From NCBI RefSeq assembly GCF_042453785.1, contig NC_091675.1, positions 5,344,501-5,408,500 on the forward strand: a DNA stretch of 64,000 bases, read 5' to 3'. This DNA is from Malus domestica. Lineage: Eukaryota > Streptophyta > Magnoliopsida > Rosales > Rosaceae. The notes below the pieces were generated by a model. That model did no database searches, was not told where the DNA came from, and saw nothing but the letters and a program-made list of their open reading frames with translations. This document shows, in pieces, positions 22,406 through 36,057 of the stretch (the first letter of the stretch is position 1; each line of letters begins with the position of its first letter). The translations under genes and the position numbers were made by a program.

Positions 22406-23988
22406 TGGTCAAAGTGTAGTGGAAGTTTAGCGGTGAGCTAGTTGTTGGTTCCCTCCCAACTTTGTTGGCTTTGTCGGTACCTTTGCAACGATCAGCATGT
22501 CTATGATTAAATTGACATATGTTTGAATCAACGTATTTTTCTCATCGTAGGAATTTCACATCAATAGAGCAAGATTTCGAAAAAGTAAAAGCTGTAATCA
22601 AGTTCATGAATTAAGATTTTGATATCATTCACAACTCCACAGGTTAATATAATCATTTTGATGTTTGATCGTGGTTGGGAACCTTTGGATCCGATTAAAT
22701 TGCAGAACAAGAAACGAGGGATGAGCCCTAGAATTTTCGTCCTTCCTCTTTCCTTGTGAGTTTCTCTTAGGTCACTTTTTAGGGCGTGTTGGGCAAAACC
22801 CTAGGTAGCACAAGAACACGCCACTGAAAAAGGAGGAGCCTCGGGAATTGCACCTTTTGGTGTCCCCTCATTAAATTCTAGTTGCAGGCAAAGGTGACGT
22901 TTTTGGTTGGATTAGATGGTGAAGGAGTTTGGACTGCATGATGTGTTTTGACTTTAACCTTTTCAGACGTTGAACAATGCACATTTACTCTTTTGTACAA
23001 TCTCTAGGGTTTAATTGCAAACTTGGCCCCTTAGTTTTTTTGGGTCTTTTCACTTTGGTCTTTCAAATATTTTGCGCCCCAAGGTAGCGGCTTCAATTAC
23101 AGAGGTAATAGCGTTTAGATGTGGGGTATATCGTCGAAAAAACTAAAGAAAACGTCCAGATCTGACTGATCAAGTTTAGTCCTACTTGCTTCATACTTAA
23201 AATAACATCGACTTGGAAAGAGTTGAAGAGCTATTCATATAGTTTGATTACATATTTGGACAACTAATAGGCGGCTTAAAAGAAAATTGATCCATTTAGG
23301 ACTCTTTATACCCCTTCTTTGTGCAACTATGCTTTCTTGTGGTTTAAGACAAATAACACAGTCGTTAAAGGTTGTCAGTACTGAAAATTACAGAAACTTA
23401 TAAGTTGGTGTGACATTGACCGACATACAAGTCAATTCACACCTAACACTATACTAGACATGAATCATCTATGTGATCTTTAATTTTTGTGATTAGGCCT
23501 CACTGTCATCCTTTTAAATTGAGATTTTAAAATTTGAAAACTAAAGTGAAACAACTCAACAAATTTGAGCTTATGACCCGTTGTGGTAAATAACAGAAAA
23601 CTAGGGGCGGGGGTCTGCAATATACATAAAACAATGGGAAGGTCTACAAATTTATAAAATAAGGGGAAATTTCTGCGAATGATGACGTAAACATCTGACG
23701 GAGCACTTGACAATTAGCGCGGGAGAGTAATCAAATTGCAAGCTTTACGGCTTTAAACCTTCTTTTAAAAGAGTTTTATGGAAAATGCCAATGACAGAAT
23801 CACAGCACGGAACAAGAAGAGAGAGAAACACAGAGGAGAGAGAGAGGCAGAGCAGCGACGGAGAATTGGGAACCATGCTAACAACGAACTAGAGAGGCTC
23901 ACCGTCTCCGGCTGAGCAGCGACGGCTCTGACGGCTGTAAAAGTGTTTCAATTGTTTCTCGTCCTCTGAAGTTTTCAAATTTTTAACT
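22406..23988. other. spacer and promoter of the SPT-like gene
   Basis: No gene seen. The last 250 bases, with GAGA-rich tracts at 23818-23850, are the likely promoter and 5' leader of the bHLH gene. Confidence 0.45.
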
Positions 23989-26411
23989 ATGGCGGATCTG
24001 TACGGAACAGCGCCGGACTCGGAAGAAATCTCGAACATTCTAAGCCAGCTCATCCACGGCCATGGCTCCTCCGCCTCTTCTTGCATGCCCTTTAAACCCA
24101 CTTACATGCAGTCGTCAGTGCCGCCGCCAATCCAGGCGGCGACGCCGTCCGAGGTCTTGATTCCGGAGGCCAGGCATGAGGATCATCGCCGGTTTGCTCA
24201 ATTGGTGAACCGGTCTGGCACGGACCAGCGAGTAGCGGGGGGAAATTCAAACTCTGCTGGTGTGTTGGCTTCGTCGTCCGCTTTCGATTTCTACGATTCC
24301 GGTGGCTACTTCACGGAGGAGGTGAAAGAAGGTATGGAGTCTGACGGGAGGAGGATTTCGTCTGAGAATGATCTCGGCGGTTATAGCTGTGACAGTGAGG
24401 TACTTCCCATTTTTCACTTTTTGAATTCTGTTTGGTTGCTGAGAAAATTAGGTGGAAAAATTGAATAAATCAGTTTAACAAAACGAAAAGTATAGAATTT
24501 TTGTTGTGTTAATTCTGTTTGTATCAGTTTGTTCAACAATAATTGCGTGGAAATTTGAAATCTTTGGGGGGTTTGTTGGTGGAATTAGAAGGGTCTCGAG
24601 GAGGCGGCGGATGCGCAACTGAACTCGGCACTGCCGCGGAGTTCATCAAAGAGGAGCAGAGCTGCTGAGGTCCATAATATGTCGGAAAAGGTTCGATCTT
24701 TTTCCTTGTGCGTAAAGGTTTTCGATTCGAGTATGTGACAATGTGAATTTGATTTGTGGGTTGTAATTTTGATTGGTGGACAGAGAAGGAGGAGTAGGAT
24801 TAATGAAAAGATGAAAGCTTTGCAGAACCTGATTCCGAATTCTAACAAGGTACTCTTTATCCAAAAATTTCTACAGCCTTTTTGTGCTTTCTTTTTCAAA
24901 TAATTGTATTAGTCTTTGTTTTTTTGGTTAACAAATAGAAGAGGATTAGGCGAGATTAGCTACATAGTAACAGTCGGTATTTGATCTTGTGCTTTTTTTA
25001 GACGGATAAGGCGTCAATGCTGGATGAAGTGATTGAATATTTGAAGCAGCTCCAGCTTCAAGTACAGGTGAGATGGTTTTCACTGTTTTCGGAATATAAT
25101 CCTGATAACTTACGAGCATTTGCTTTTGTAATCCTTTCGAAGATCACTAGATCAGTCATCTTGACTTTAGCTATGTACTTGATATTCTGTTGTCCAAGTT
25201 CAATGTGGATTCTATTGAGTGCTAGCCTTGCTGCTTGAAGCGGCAACTAGATGCGAATCTGATTCTTTCCGTGCTTAACAAGCCTGACTAAACTCAATGA
25301 CAAATTATAGAAATGTTGCTACATGTGTTGGGATTATCGAAAATTTTCATACAAAATTTTGAGAGGAGTAGATAGGGAGCCTGTATCACATGCCCATGTG
25401 GTATGCATTGGTATAATTAATTGAAGAACCTATTAAACACGTACCAGTTTGGCAGCCTCTTGAAAGCTGTAGTGACTTGGTTGTCGTTCATCCGTGATCT
25501 GATGTCATATGAAATATGATGTTTTTCCATGGCCTAGACCAGCTTTTCTCTTACGGTCTTACTATGTGCTTTATGAAGTAGCGTTATACTGTGTTCTTTG
25601 TCTCTGGGCATTTATTGAAAGTGAATTAACAGTCTGATATTATGTATTGCTCTTGTCATGAGCCAAACTTAGTGAGATCTACGTCCTCTGATGTGCAATT
25701 TTGGTTTCTAGACAAATCATCAAATTGCGATGGAGGGCAAAGTTTGTTAATTGACATCTAACTCAAATTGGGTTTTCATGGAAAGATTTCGGGTGTACTG
25801 CATATTCATTATTTTGGGGGGACATTATATGACTCACAACTAAATAGTTTGTGTCTTGTGTATGAAGCCGCTACCTGAAGGAACCTTGTTTTTCATTTTG
25901 AAGCTGACATACATTTTGTTTCTGGTTATTTCAGATGTTAACAATGAGAAATGGATTGAGTTTGCATCCGATGTGTTTACCAGGAGTCATGCAGCCTATG
26001 CAGTTGCCTCGTATATTTGAAGAAGGAAGTAATAAATTTCCAAAATCTGGCGAAGGAATAAACCCTTTTTACGGGACTCACGAGAACTCAGTGCTATCTG
26101 CTTTTAATTTATCCGCTGGATGCATGATATCAAATCCGCCAATGGTCATACCCTCGGTTGCAAATGTAGCAACTTCAGAAGCCACGTTTGGTTTTGAACC
26201 ATCGATTCAAGCTCACTACAGACCCTACAGCGTCCCCTCCTCCTCTAAGGTAACTCTAGCATGAATTATGGAAGTAACATACAAAAATTTCGAGAACTAA
26301 TGCAGATCATTTTCTTGCTCCGTGAAGGAACTCGTCAGTGACAGTGAACCACAAACAAAATTAGATACCATTCGAACAGGGAAAAGCACTTCATCGGACG
26401 TTGATGTATGA
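23989..26411 (+). CDS. SPT: bHLH transcription factor, SPATULA/ALCATRAZ type
   Basis: Exons 23989-24399, 24589-24690, 24784-24849, 25002-25067, 25935-26249 and 26328-26411, all phase 0, give 347 residues (SPT is 373, ALC 210). SPT-type factors pattern carpel margins, fruit and leaf growth in the nucleus. An amphipathic N-terminal segment (DSEEISNILSQLIH) matches the one known in SPT/ALC. The bHLH (about 162-215) has H166, E170 and R174, the G-box-reading triad, and the helix-loop-helix LIPNSNKTDKASMLDE, followed by the clade signature QMLTMRNGLSLHP. The start of exon 2 has tandem acceptors (AG at 24588 and 24591), giving or omitting one lysine. The last exon's acceptor (26327) is the least certain; an AG at 26305 would give a different short tail. 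Confidence 0.86.
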
Positions 26412-28699
26412 GATTGCAGCCTGTTTTCTCATACCGTTCCTTTTTCTTCAACCAACCAAGAGACTATCATCGTCTTCGAAACTGCTGACTTCTTCACATA
26501 CGTACTTTGATTAGGTTATAAATGTTTAATATTTTGCTAAGTGTAACAGGTTGACGCGATTGTCGGATTTCTACTGTTGATGCTTCTTAGCTTGTATTTA
26601 TATAAAAATACTTGTACCAGTCTTGGTATTCTCGATTTATAAAGCCATGGTTTTTTCGAGCTTTAGATTAATCTCTCAATTGCTGTCCTTCATGATAAGA
26701 AACAAACATTTTCTAGCATGCACAGACGTGGCCCCTCTCAATTTTTTTGGTTGGAAATGATTTGACAAAATTACCCAAAATATCTTTCTTCAATTTTTTT
26801 TTTTTTTGTAAGACATTGAGTTCAACAGAAACTAAACATCGACATCTCTTCAATGTAATTGTCACTCAATTCTCGTCCATGACCACCAAGAGGCAGATAT
26901 AAGAGTTGGTTATGACACCTCATGAAGAATATGAACATGTAAAGACCTATACGTTTTTAACAAAATGACACCGTTTTTGAGAAAATTTAAAGTTGGTCAT
27001 TCTCTCTCAAAATAATAAAAAGCTCATTAACCCACCTTCCTCCCAATTGTACGTCTTATATAGAGAGCTCCCGACCCTATAGTATATGATTTAACTCTTT
27101 GTTTTATTGACTATAACAATATTGATATAAAATACAATTAAGAGGCACTAAAAGGAGGGGATGTGCACTAAGCATACAATGGAGGGTTCGGCAAAGTGCT
27201 CAATGAAATGCTTAATCGAAAAAACTGAAAAAATTTGTTTTTTTGGCAATGCGCTCATTGTTGTTGAGATGCAACGAGGATTAAGTCTTACATCCTCTAC
27301 TACTTAGTTGTACCTCCGATAAACTAATTTTCTAGTTTCGCCACTGATATAGAGTATGCACCGAAATTTTTGTCTCATAAATTTAGCACTCCATTTATTT
27401 TTGTGTATACTCTATACCGGAGCATAGTAAAATTGTCGTGTCAAAAGTAAATCTCAATTATGTACAGTGGCTTTGAAGTATTAGCAGGAATGCCATTGAA
27501 ATGAGGACAAGAGAGATGAGCAGCCGATAGCGTTACAGGGATGAAGAAACGTTTCCTCTGTCCGTCTCATTGTCTGCAACGAGACAATGTCATATGTATG
27601 GAAAGGATGGGATGCTTTGGCCGCCATTTCGGTGTCAGAAGTTTCTTTTCGTTTGATAAACATCATAACGGCCGTTAAATGCATTTCGCAATCTATTCGT
27701 CCTCCAACTTCACTTCAATTTACCAACATGCCATGAATCCACGATACACTTCTTGGTTGTTTTGGGGCCAAACAGAAATGACAGTAGTATGACAAACACA
27801 AATTTAGAAGGTGGCGTAATTGATCATTGTTTCTCTTATTATGCTTCGTCTAATGATATATTTCTTTTAATGTTTAAAGAGGTTATAAGTTCGAGTCGTT
27901 ACTTAAAAAGAAAAACGAAAATTTAGAATTGGAGCTTATTGGTTACGGAGCAAGCATTTGTTGCCAATACGTCATAAATAATATATCGATATCATTGTCT
28001 TAGACAAATCATACATACATATTATCAGTACGTTTTCGACAATAACAAAGAACTGCATTAATGGTTTGAAGACAAATTTTGCTTTAAATCAGTATTTTTT
28101 ATGAAAGAGAGCACATCAACTCTAACTAATGTACCTACGTACGTCCTCTTCCTGTTAAGAGTCTCATTCTCTTGTTCAGCTAGTGACCAAAGATTTACGT
28201 ACTACTACTTGCGTTAAATCAAATATTCTAAGAGGGATGGGGTGATTCGGTAATAAAAAAGGGCGAAGGAGGGTGAGAGTAAAGGCAATATAGGAGGGTC
28301 CGGAGAAGTCGATTTCGAAGGATGGAAAACGCGCTTTTTGTTTGGACGCCAAGTAACGGCATTCGTCTCATGATTGTATTTTGTTGTCTATTCCAGTCAT
28401 ATATTCAAAAGCCCGCCACCTTTCGTCGCCTTCCTCCTCTTTCTGAAAACGTCCCACTGAAGCTCTTAACCAAATCCCTCTCTCTCTCTCTCCCTCTCTC
28501 TCTCCCCCCCTGTATGCTATATAATCCCTATATAAAAAATATATTTTATTCATACAAAATTACCCATGTCCTGCTTCGATAGAAAACCTATCTGGGCTTT
28601 TGCCAATTCAAACTCAAATTCCAATTCAAGAACTTGTAGTGGTGGTGGTTGTTAAAGCGGGAAAAGGTGAGCTCCAGTGGCCCCACACCTACCAATACA
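26412..28699. other. spacer between the two bHLH genes
   Basis: AT-rich, no gene recognised. It contains a T run near 26797-26808, and a CT-rich tract at about 28477-28505 that is probably promoter or leader of the next gene. Confidence 0.45.
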
Positions 28700-29922
28700 A
28701 TGGAGCAGAAAGAGGTGGTGATAAAAGAAAGCAGTGGCAAGGTTGGTGACCGTGATCGTGATGGCTGGGGCGATGAATCGGATCATGGGGTGCACACTTG
28801 GACTGAGAGGGAGAGAAGGAAGAAGATGAGGAGTATGTTCTCCAACCTTCATGCTTTGCTTCCTCAGCTTCCTGCTAAGGTATAAATTAATTAAACTACA
28901 ATTTCAATATGTTTCACGAAAATTTAGCGTCTAAGGAAAATCCGCATGGACTCGATTGTTATTGCACCCGACTGTTATTACACTTTTGGTGTTTTTCAAG
29001 TGTTTATCGCTGACATTATCACTTGTATTTGTGCACAAACTATATATTTTGATTTGTGCCTAAAGAGAGTAACCTAAAACAAACCATATATACAACAACA
29101 AAGCTTTATCTCATTGAGTGAGGTCGGATCTATGAATCCTATAACGTCATTGTACTCGATTAAACAGTTTAGCAAAAATTCGATAATCATTTGGGTAGTA
29201 AATCCCGAATGGATTACAATATTAAGAACGAAAAAAGTTAAAAGATAATATATGCTGTTATTTTCCAATGATGTGCAGGCAGATAAGTCCACCATTGTTG
29301 ATGAGGCAATAAGATACATCAAATCCCTTGAGCACACTCTCCAAACAACACAAACACAAGGGCTTGACAAATTTTCTGCATTGACAGCATCAAACACAGA
29401 GTTAACTTGTGATACAAGGGAAGCATTTTTGGCTGATCATTTTCATCAGGGTCCACCAACATCAAACAACTTGGCATTGCCGGCTTCTCTTTTTCCGCCT
29501 TCCTTCCAGACGTGGTTTTCCCCAAACTTTGTCATGAACATGAGCGGCAACGATGCTCAGATCAGCGTTTGCTCACCACCAAAGCCAGGGCTCTTGACTA
29601 CTATGTTTTACATACTAGAGAAGCATAAGCTGGATGTAGTATCTGCTCACGTATCCTCGGATCGATATCGTTGCATGTACATGATCCATGCTCATGTAAG
29701 TAGACTAAGAATACATATGATCACTTAGCATTCATTAGGAGGCCAAATTATCACTTAATTAGTTAATCTGCTGTCTAATTATGCTTTTTGTTTTTAACTT
29801 GTTTTTCGTTATGTGCCGGTCAGGCGGGTGCAGCTTGTGATAATTTTCCAGAGGCATTGTCAGTGGAGGACATATTCAAACTAGCAGCAGGTGAAATGAA
29901 CTTGTGGCTCTTGTCATGTTGA
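28700..29922 (+). CDS. bHLH transcription factor, ZHOUPI/bHLH95-like
   Basis: Exons 28700-28879, 29279-29695 and 29824-29922, all phase 0, give 231 residues. ZHOUPI (bHLH95, RGE1) controls endosperm breakdown and embryo cuticle in Arabidopsis. The bHLH spans about 31-80: [20 protein letters not shown], with H32, E36 and R40 as the E-box-reading residues, then LLPQLPAK, intron 1, and [18 protein letters not shown]. Residues about 150-195 ([20 protein letters not shown] onward, ending MIHAH) form the ACT-like C-terminal module of this clade. The start is the first ATG in frame upstream of the bHLH. Intron 1 holds a LINE tail fragment (29092-29161). A bHLH95 paralogue rather than the ZHOUPI orthologue is possible. 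Confidence 0.83.
29092..29161 (-). mobile_element. 3' tail fragment of the RTE-type LINE, in intron 1 of the bHLH95-like gene
   Basis: Read on the minus strand it matches the last 70 bases of the LINE copy at 59375-59957 (CATAG-type C-terminal codons, CACTnAnTGnG, then GCTTTGTTGTTGT). Strongly 5'-truncated, as is common for LINEs, and inserted antisense to the gene. Confidence 0.75.
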
Positions 29923-32900
29923 TTAAATGTACTTGATAGCGTGATTACCATAGAAGTAGAACTAGAAGAAGCAAGGAAAATTGAGCTTTTAGTTGAAGTG
30001 CTTTTAGGAAAGGTTTTGTGGAGTGGATACTATATGTGCCCACTGGTGGCCTGTAAAATTGGGCTTTTCCTTTGATCTTTGCTTGCAACTTCTTCAGTTC
30101 TCCTTGAGTTAGCTCAGTAATTCTGGATGAATCTTGCTGGTGTTTCTACTTTCTAGGCCAGTAAGCCCAATGTGCTATATTGGAAGCTAATTGAATTGGG
30201 TTGGGCTGATTTTTTCCGCTTATTTTTTACCGTTACAATTACAACTATTTTTGGAGCATTAGTTTAGGAGTGACTGTGTTTCTACACTGAAACATTTATG
30301 TTCATAATCACTTTATTAGAAACACAATATAAATTTTACTAAACTTTCAAGTGCTTCCTTAAATATCAACAAACATTTCACCAAAAATTTCAGTGCTTTT
30401 AAACCCATAAGCACGTGTACTTATCTATGTTATTAGAAAATATAAAAAATGTTTAGTGGTTTGAAAGTGCTTTTAACTCTTCTGCGACTTGATTAAGTCA
30501 GCAGATTGTAATGAAGCCAATATTTACTAGACGTAACATTTATGTTGTAATTTTATGTGTTTATGTTATTTTCGTGTCATACCTGATTATTTACCGTATC
30601 TAAAACTAGTACTAGATATGTTTCATGCCTTGAGGCAATGAGGACATTGAGGAGATGATATGCCCCATTCACATGGCTAGTACACTGTCGAGTCACATTA
30701 TCATGTCTGCTTTTCTTTGTTTTTACTCTTTTGTTTTATGGGTTTGTTCATAAAAAGGTGACCCAAAAAAAGTGTGTTTCTTATTGTCGTCCAAACTAAA
30801 CTTAATTGGAGCATGTAAAATATTGGCAAGTGTTAACAGTGATCTCGGAGTATGACATAAAACCACCCTTTGTGCAAACGCTTTGATTGTGACTCGATTT
30901 AAATAGCTTGCTCTTAATCGTAGATGCGTATGTAAGCCAATTGATTAGAAGAATGTGTCAAGTTTCTTTGTGTTCAAATTTAAATTTTCTTATAATAAAT
31001 AAAGTAGTTCAAAATATTGTTATGTAAAAAGAGAACGTGGCAATAATTTACTTTAAGTCTATATAATCTAACCTCTCTCCGTATAAAATTGTCTCTAAAT
31101 TGTGCTGCGTTAGTACACTAATAAGTTTTTTGACGAATTAAAACAGTTGGTGATCATATTGATGCACAAAAGCAAACATTGAGAACGACAATGATTGATT
31201 TAAAACTTGAGAAACATAATTGATGAAGGGTAGTCATATTCATACACTCATTTTTACTCTTTACACACTCTTCTTAGTTCCTGACCATCAGATTGAATGA
31301 ATTGAAGAAGATCAATTACAAAAAATTAACAAACGTGTGTGAGGATGAAAATGAGTTTGCAAACAGTACTATCCTTCATGAATATTAAAAAATGTCACGT
31401 GATAAAAATCGTAATGGTCAAGTTTGGTGTGAAAATGAGAGATTCTATAGCACAACACAAGGAGCAAGAGCTTTCGCCAGCCAACGGCCTCGCTGGTTTT
31501 GAAGTCTACCTACACAAGTGTCCAGTTCTTTGTGGGCCCACTGAAAACGGCCCATTTACCTCTTAATAATCCCCTTCCCAAAATCCCACAAGAGCAATCC
31601 TAATCCTAATCCTAATCACAATTATAATCTATCTGAGGATCAATTAAAATGTCATTAAGCATCCCACAAGAGTCATACGCAAAATTCCACGATATCGGAA
31701 GAAAATAATAAAAAAACAACTAAAAGATTTAATGATAAAGAACCTAATTCTGACTGTCACACTTAAACTTAATCGGAATATTTGAAATTTGAATAGAAAA
31801 GTAGTGAGCATCGTATCCTATGAAGAAATAAAATCAATAGCCCACAACCAAGTAATCATATTTTAATTGAATTAAATTGTATTAATTAATGACAAAGTTA
31901 AGAGAGTGTGTGCATCTAAGTGTAGCACTATGACCAAAAACTAAAATAAAATTGATATGAATAGTCTTTTAAACTTTTATACTAAGAGAACACTACCCGC
32001 GAAATCAGCAACCGACATTTACAATGAGAGACCAAAGTTAGAGGAGCAAATGAGATTAGAAGCATCACTGGTCCTAGCCGTAAATAATGCAAACGGTAAT
32101 GGCTTCAACATATTGTTTTTTATCCTATGCACACTCCTTGTTAATCTTAACCGTTGTTTTTACTTTAATAGTTCAATTTAAGAGCAATAAAACTAAAGGA
32201 GTGTGTATAAGAAAAAAAAATGTGTGTGAAAATTATAACCCTCGTGCAAGTTAACATTGTATGTATCAGTTGTGCAATGATATAGCCAATGTGTTAAGTA
32301 TCTCATACGAGTAGTACACTAGTAGGAATGAAATTCAAAGAAATTGACAAGCCTAACAAAAGTAATGGATCATGTGATTTAACTCGAGAGAAGTGAATTC
32401 TGCACACCTTTCTTCTTCTTTGATCAAATTTTTTATTTTTTTAATAACATTTAGACTAAATAATCAAAGAATATTTAGTAGACAAAAATAATTCTGAGTG
32501 CACAAATAGGCAAGAAGATTGTAATGCACAGGATCACGTGCACAACAATTAAGCGTCGAAAAACAATTGACTCTAGCATTTTTCTCATAATTAAGCATAG
32601 TTAATGTGTCAAGCTACATTTATTACCACATTTTTGCTATGGTGTAGGAGCAGAGTATCTATAGTCAAATTAAATGAGTGTGCACTGGACGAAATAAAAA
32701 AAAATGGAACTTTAACGAAAAGTTTTTGGTACCATTCATTTTAACGAAAAAACATAATTTTACACTAAAAAGTCAATCATAGTACTATTTACTTTACCAT
32801 TTATTTTGTCTTTAAAACACAAAGTTTTCAAGTTATTATCATTAGTTTTCTTAATAAAAAAAAGATAAAATATAACATTTTACACTTGTAAATACATAAA

Positions 32901-33144
32901 AAACAAGCATATGGTAGAAGCAGCAGCAGCAGCTTGTGGAGCATTCTCATCATCTGATTCGTGCTTCTCTCTCCTCACTTTCTCTCTCATCCCCCATTCA
33001 CACTGAGCTGAGCTCACCACCCCAGTTTCTCAATTTCCCCATTTGTACAGTCCCCACAGTCTCTCTGTCTCCTCTCTTTCTTTCTCTGCTTTCTTCTTCT
33101 TCTTCTTCTGTGAGGAAGGAGGAGGAGTGGAATTAGAGTCTACA
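29923..33144. other. spacer and promoter of the kinase gene
   Basis: AT-rich, no gene recognised. It contains a short CCTAAT tandem run at 31598-31616. The last 200 bases are pyrimidine-rich with a TTC run at 33098-33109, as in a 5' leader. Confidence 0.45.
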
Positions 33145-36057
33145 ATGTCGGGCTACTCGTTTCTGAACGACCAGCTCTCGAAGAGGACCTCCATTTTCGG
33201 TTTGCATTTGTGGGTAGTTTTGGGAATTTGCGTCGGAGCCGCCATTGTTCTCGTCCTCTTCCTCATCTCTCTCTGGTTCACTTCCCGCCGCAACAGCGCC
33301 TCCTCAAAAGCCAAGACCTTTACCCACAACTTCTCCACCATCCCAAACGTCTCCAAAGAGATCCAAGAAATCAGAATTGACCAGGCCCGGAACCACCCAT
33401 CGCAACCCGACCCGAAACCCACCAACCACCAGAGTCACCCCGACCCGGTTGCCGACTCTGACTCCTCCGGCGCCAGACCCCAACCCCTGCTTCTTCAGCA
33501 GGACGATCACCACGAAAGCCCGGCTGGGAGCGGCGGCCGGCAGAGAATTCACATTGAGATTGGGAAGGACCACCGGATTTCGTACCCGGAGAAGGAAGGC
33601 GGCGGCGGGTCGTCTCATGGCAGCGGCGAGGTTCGGTCTGGGGACCAGGGAATGATCGCCGCGCCGGAGGTTTCACATTTGGGGTGGGGCCATTGGTACA
33701 CTCTCAGAGAGCTTGAGGATTCCACTAATGGGTTTGCCGACGAGAATGTGATTGGTGAAGGCGGCTATGGAATTGTTTACCGCGGTGTTTTGGAGGATAA
33801 TACGATTGTTGCTGTAAAAAATCTGCTTAATAACAAGTATGTAGTTACGGTTTTGTAAATTTAATTTTTGATATGCGCTTAATATCGTACTAATTATGGT
33901 CAGTTTGAGATTATAATCATGTTTAAAGTGAACCCAGTTGGGAAATCTGAGAGCTTTATCTTGTGGAGTTAGTTAAATTTGTTAGATTTTCATGGATTTT
34001 GGGAAAATATATATTTTTGTTCCAACTGCTGCATGAACTTTGTATTGGGGAATTCGGCATGAGGAAGCTTGAAGATTTTACTTTGCTTGGTTCAGGGGAC
34101 AAGCCGAGAAGGAGTTTAAGGTCGAAGTTGAAGCGATTGGCCGTGTTCGCCATAAGAATTTAGTGAGGTTGCTTGGTTATTGTGCTGAAGGAGCTCATAG
34201 GTAATTTATCTTCATTTGTTATATTGTGTATCCTTTCGAGTTTTGATCTTTGGTTTAATGCATGACCTTCTCTTGAATCCTTGATGGCTAATTCGTTAAG
34301 AATCTTTGTGATTATTTCTTCTTTTTGGATTAACTATAATATCCTTTCCTTATGATTGCGCTAATGCAGTAGGGTTTTTGTAGAATGCTTGTGTATGAGT
34401 ATGTTGACAATGGAAATTTGGAACAATGGCTTCATGGTGATGTTGGGCCTACAAGTCCTCTTGTGTGGGAGAGTCGTATGAATATAATACTCGGGACAGC
34501 GAAAGGGTATTCCTTGTATTAAATTACCTTAGTTATTTCGATTCTCCATGGTTTACCTTAACATAAACTCTGCCAACATTGTAGGTTGACTTACTTGCAT
34601 GAGGGGCTTGAGCCAAAGGTCGTTCACCGTGATATTAAGTCTAGCAACATCTTACTTGATAAGCAGTGGAATTCAAAAGTATCCGACTTTGGCTTAGCAA
34701 AGCTACTTGGCTCAGAAAGGAGTTACGTGACAACTCGAGTGATGGGAACATTCGGGTGAGTTTAACCTCTCTACGTAAGTTATGACCTTGTTCTTGCACA
34801 CTTGAATCACACATTTGGTTTTGCTTTGTAGATATGTAGCTCCAGAATATGCCAGTACTGGTATGTTGAATGAAAGAAGTGATGTGTATAGTTTCGGAAT
34901 TCTCATAATGGAGATAATTTCTGGGAGAAACCCAGTGGACTATAGCCGCGCTCCAGGAGAGGTTTGTTTTCATGATCTTCACTTGATAATACATTGTCTT
35001 CCAACCAGAATAACTGGTACTGCTTGGTGATCATACTTCAGGTGAATCTAGTTGAGTGGCTTAAAGCAATGGTTACAAATCGGAACGCTGAGGGAGTTTT
35101 GGATCCTAGGTTACCAGAGAAGCCTTCTTCCAGAGCACTGAAGCGTGCTCTTTTGGTTGCATTGCGTTGCGTGGACCCAAATGCTCAGAAGAGGCCTAAA
35201 ATGGGGCATGTGGTACATATGCTTGAGGCTGATGAGTTCCCTTTCCGAGATGTAAGTTGCATTAATTTCTTCCCCTAATTAATCTTTCCAGCTGGATGTC
35301 TGTTTCCTAGCTGGTTTATGATGCTACACCTTGTTTGAAACTGCTTTCTACGTGTTTCCTTATTTGTCTTCATAGACTTGCATTCTACATCATGAAGGAT
35401 TGGTGTGATATTTAGATTTCACATTATTTGCTAACACATGATGCATGTCTTTTACCTTGATCTGGTGTTGTAATACATTCTCAATTTGTCTAATGTGCAA
35501 ATCTTGGAGATAAATAATTGGAGTTCCCTAGATCTTGTTATCACAATTGCCAAAAATTTATTCTGTTTCATCTTAAATGCTAATATTAGTGGATGATAAG
35601 AAAACTTTTAACCTAGCGTATTTCATGAACTTCTCAGTCACTTATTGCACTGTGCATGTAAGCAACTTCTGTTACACTAGATTAATACGAACTAATAAGT
35701 GTGTAGGTTTCAGGGGAACTTTTTGTCTGCAAATTGGTGCAATTTCTATATAAAAGTTTTCTTATGGCAAATGAGGTTTCTATCCCTTTTCTTTTTGTTT
35801 TTTTTGTTTTTTAACATGAAAGCACGTAAAACAAAGATCTACTTCTACCTGCATGGATTTGAGTTTCTCATCTATGATTTTTTTTGTGCAAATAATTTCA
35901 GGAGCGCAGGGCTGGAAGAGAACATGGACGTTCACCACGTGATGCTGGAAGGATGGACAAGCGTGTGATTGAATCAGGTGATAGTAGCGGGTATGAGAGT
36001 AGTGCCCAAACTAACATGTTGTTATGGAGAAAGCAAGAAGTTGAAGAAGAGCATTAG
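33145..36057 (+). CDS. receptor-like serine/threonine kinase (At1g01540-like)
   Basis: Exons 33145-33836, 34096-34200, 34384-34506, 34585-34755, 34832-34961, 35042-35251 and 35902-36057 give 528 residues. It has no large ectodomain: a short N-terminus, one membrane helix (about 22-45, [20 protein letters not shown]), a basic stop-transfer SRR, and a long disordered Pro/Ser/Gly-rich juxtamembrane region to about 180. The kinase follows, with P-loop GEGGYG (204-209), K225 in VAVK, catalytic HRD (321-323), DFG (341-343), GTFGYVAPEY and a full C-lobe. HRD marks it as an RD kinase, so probably active. Exon structure and sequence match the plant At1g01540/At4g01330 group, whose ligand is unknown. 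The last exon encodes a variable basic tail. The start is the first ATG after the pyrimidine-rich leader. Confidence 0.9.

Noticed and set aside
31339-32181. Short open frames between the bHLH95-like gene and the kinase
   Set aside because: Under 80 codons, low complexity, no homology and no promoter or splice context.
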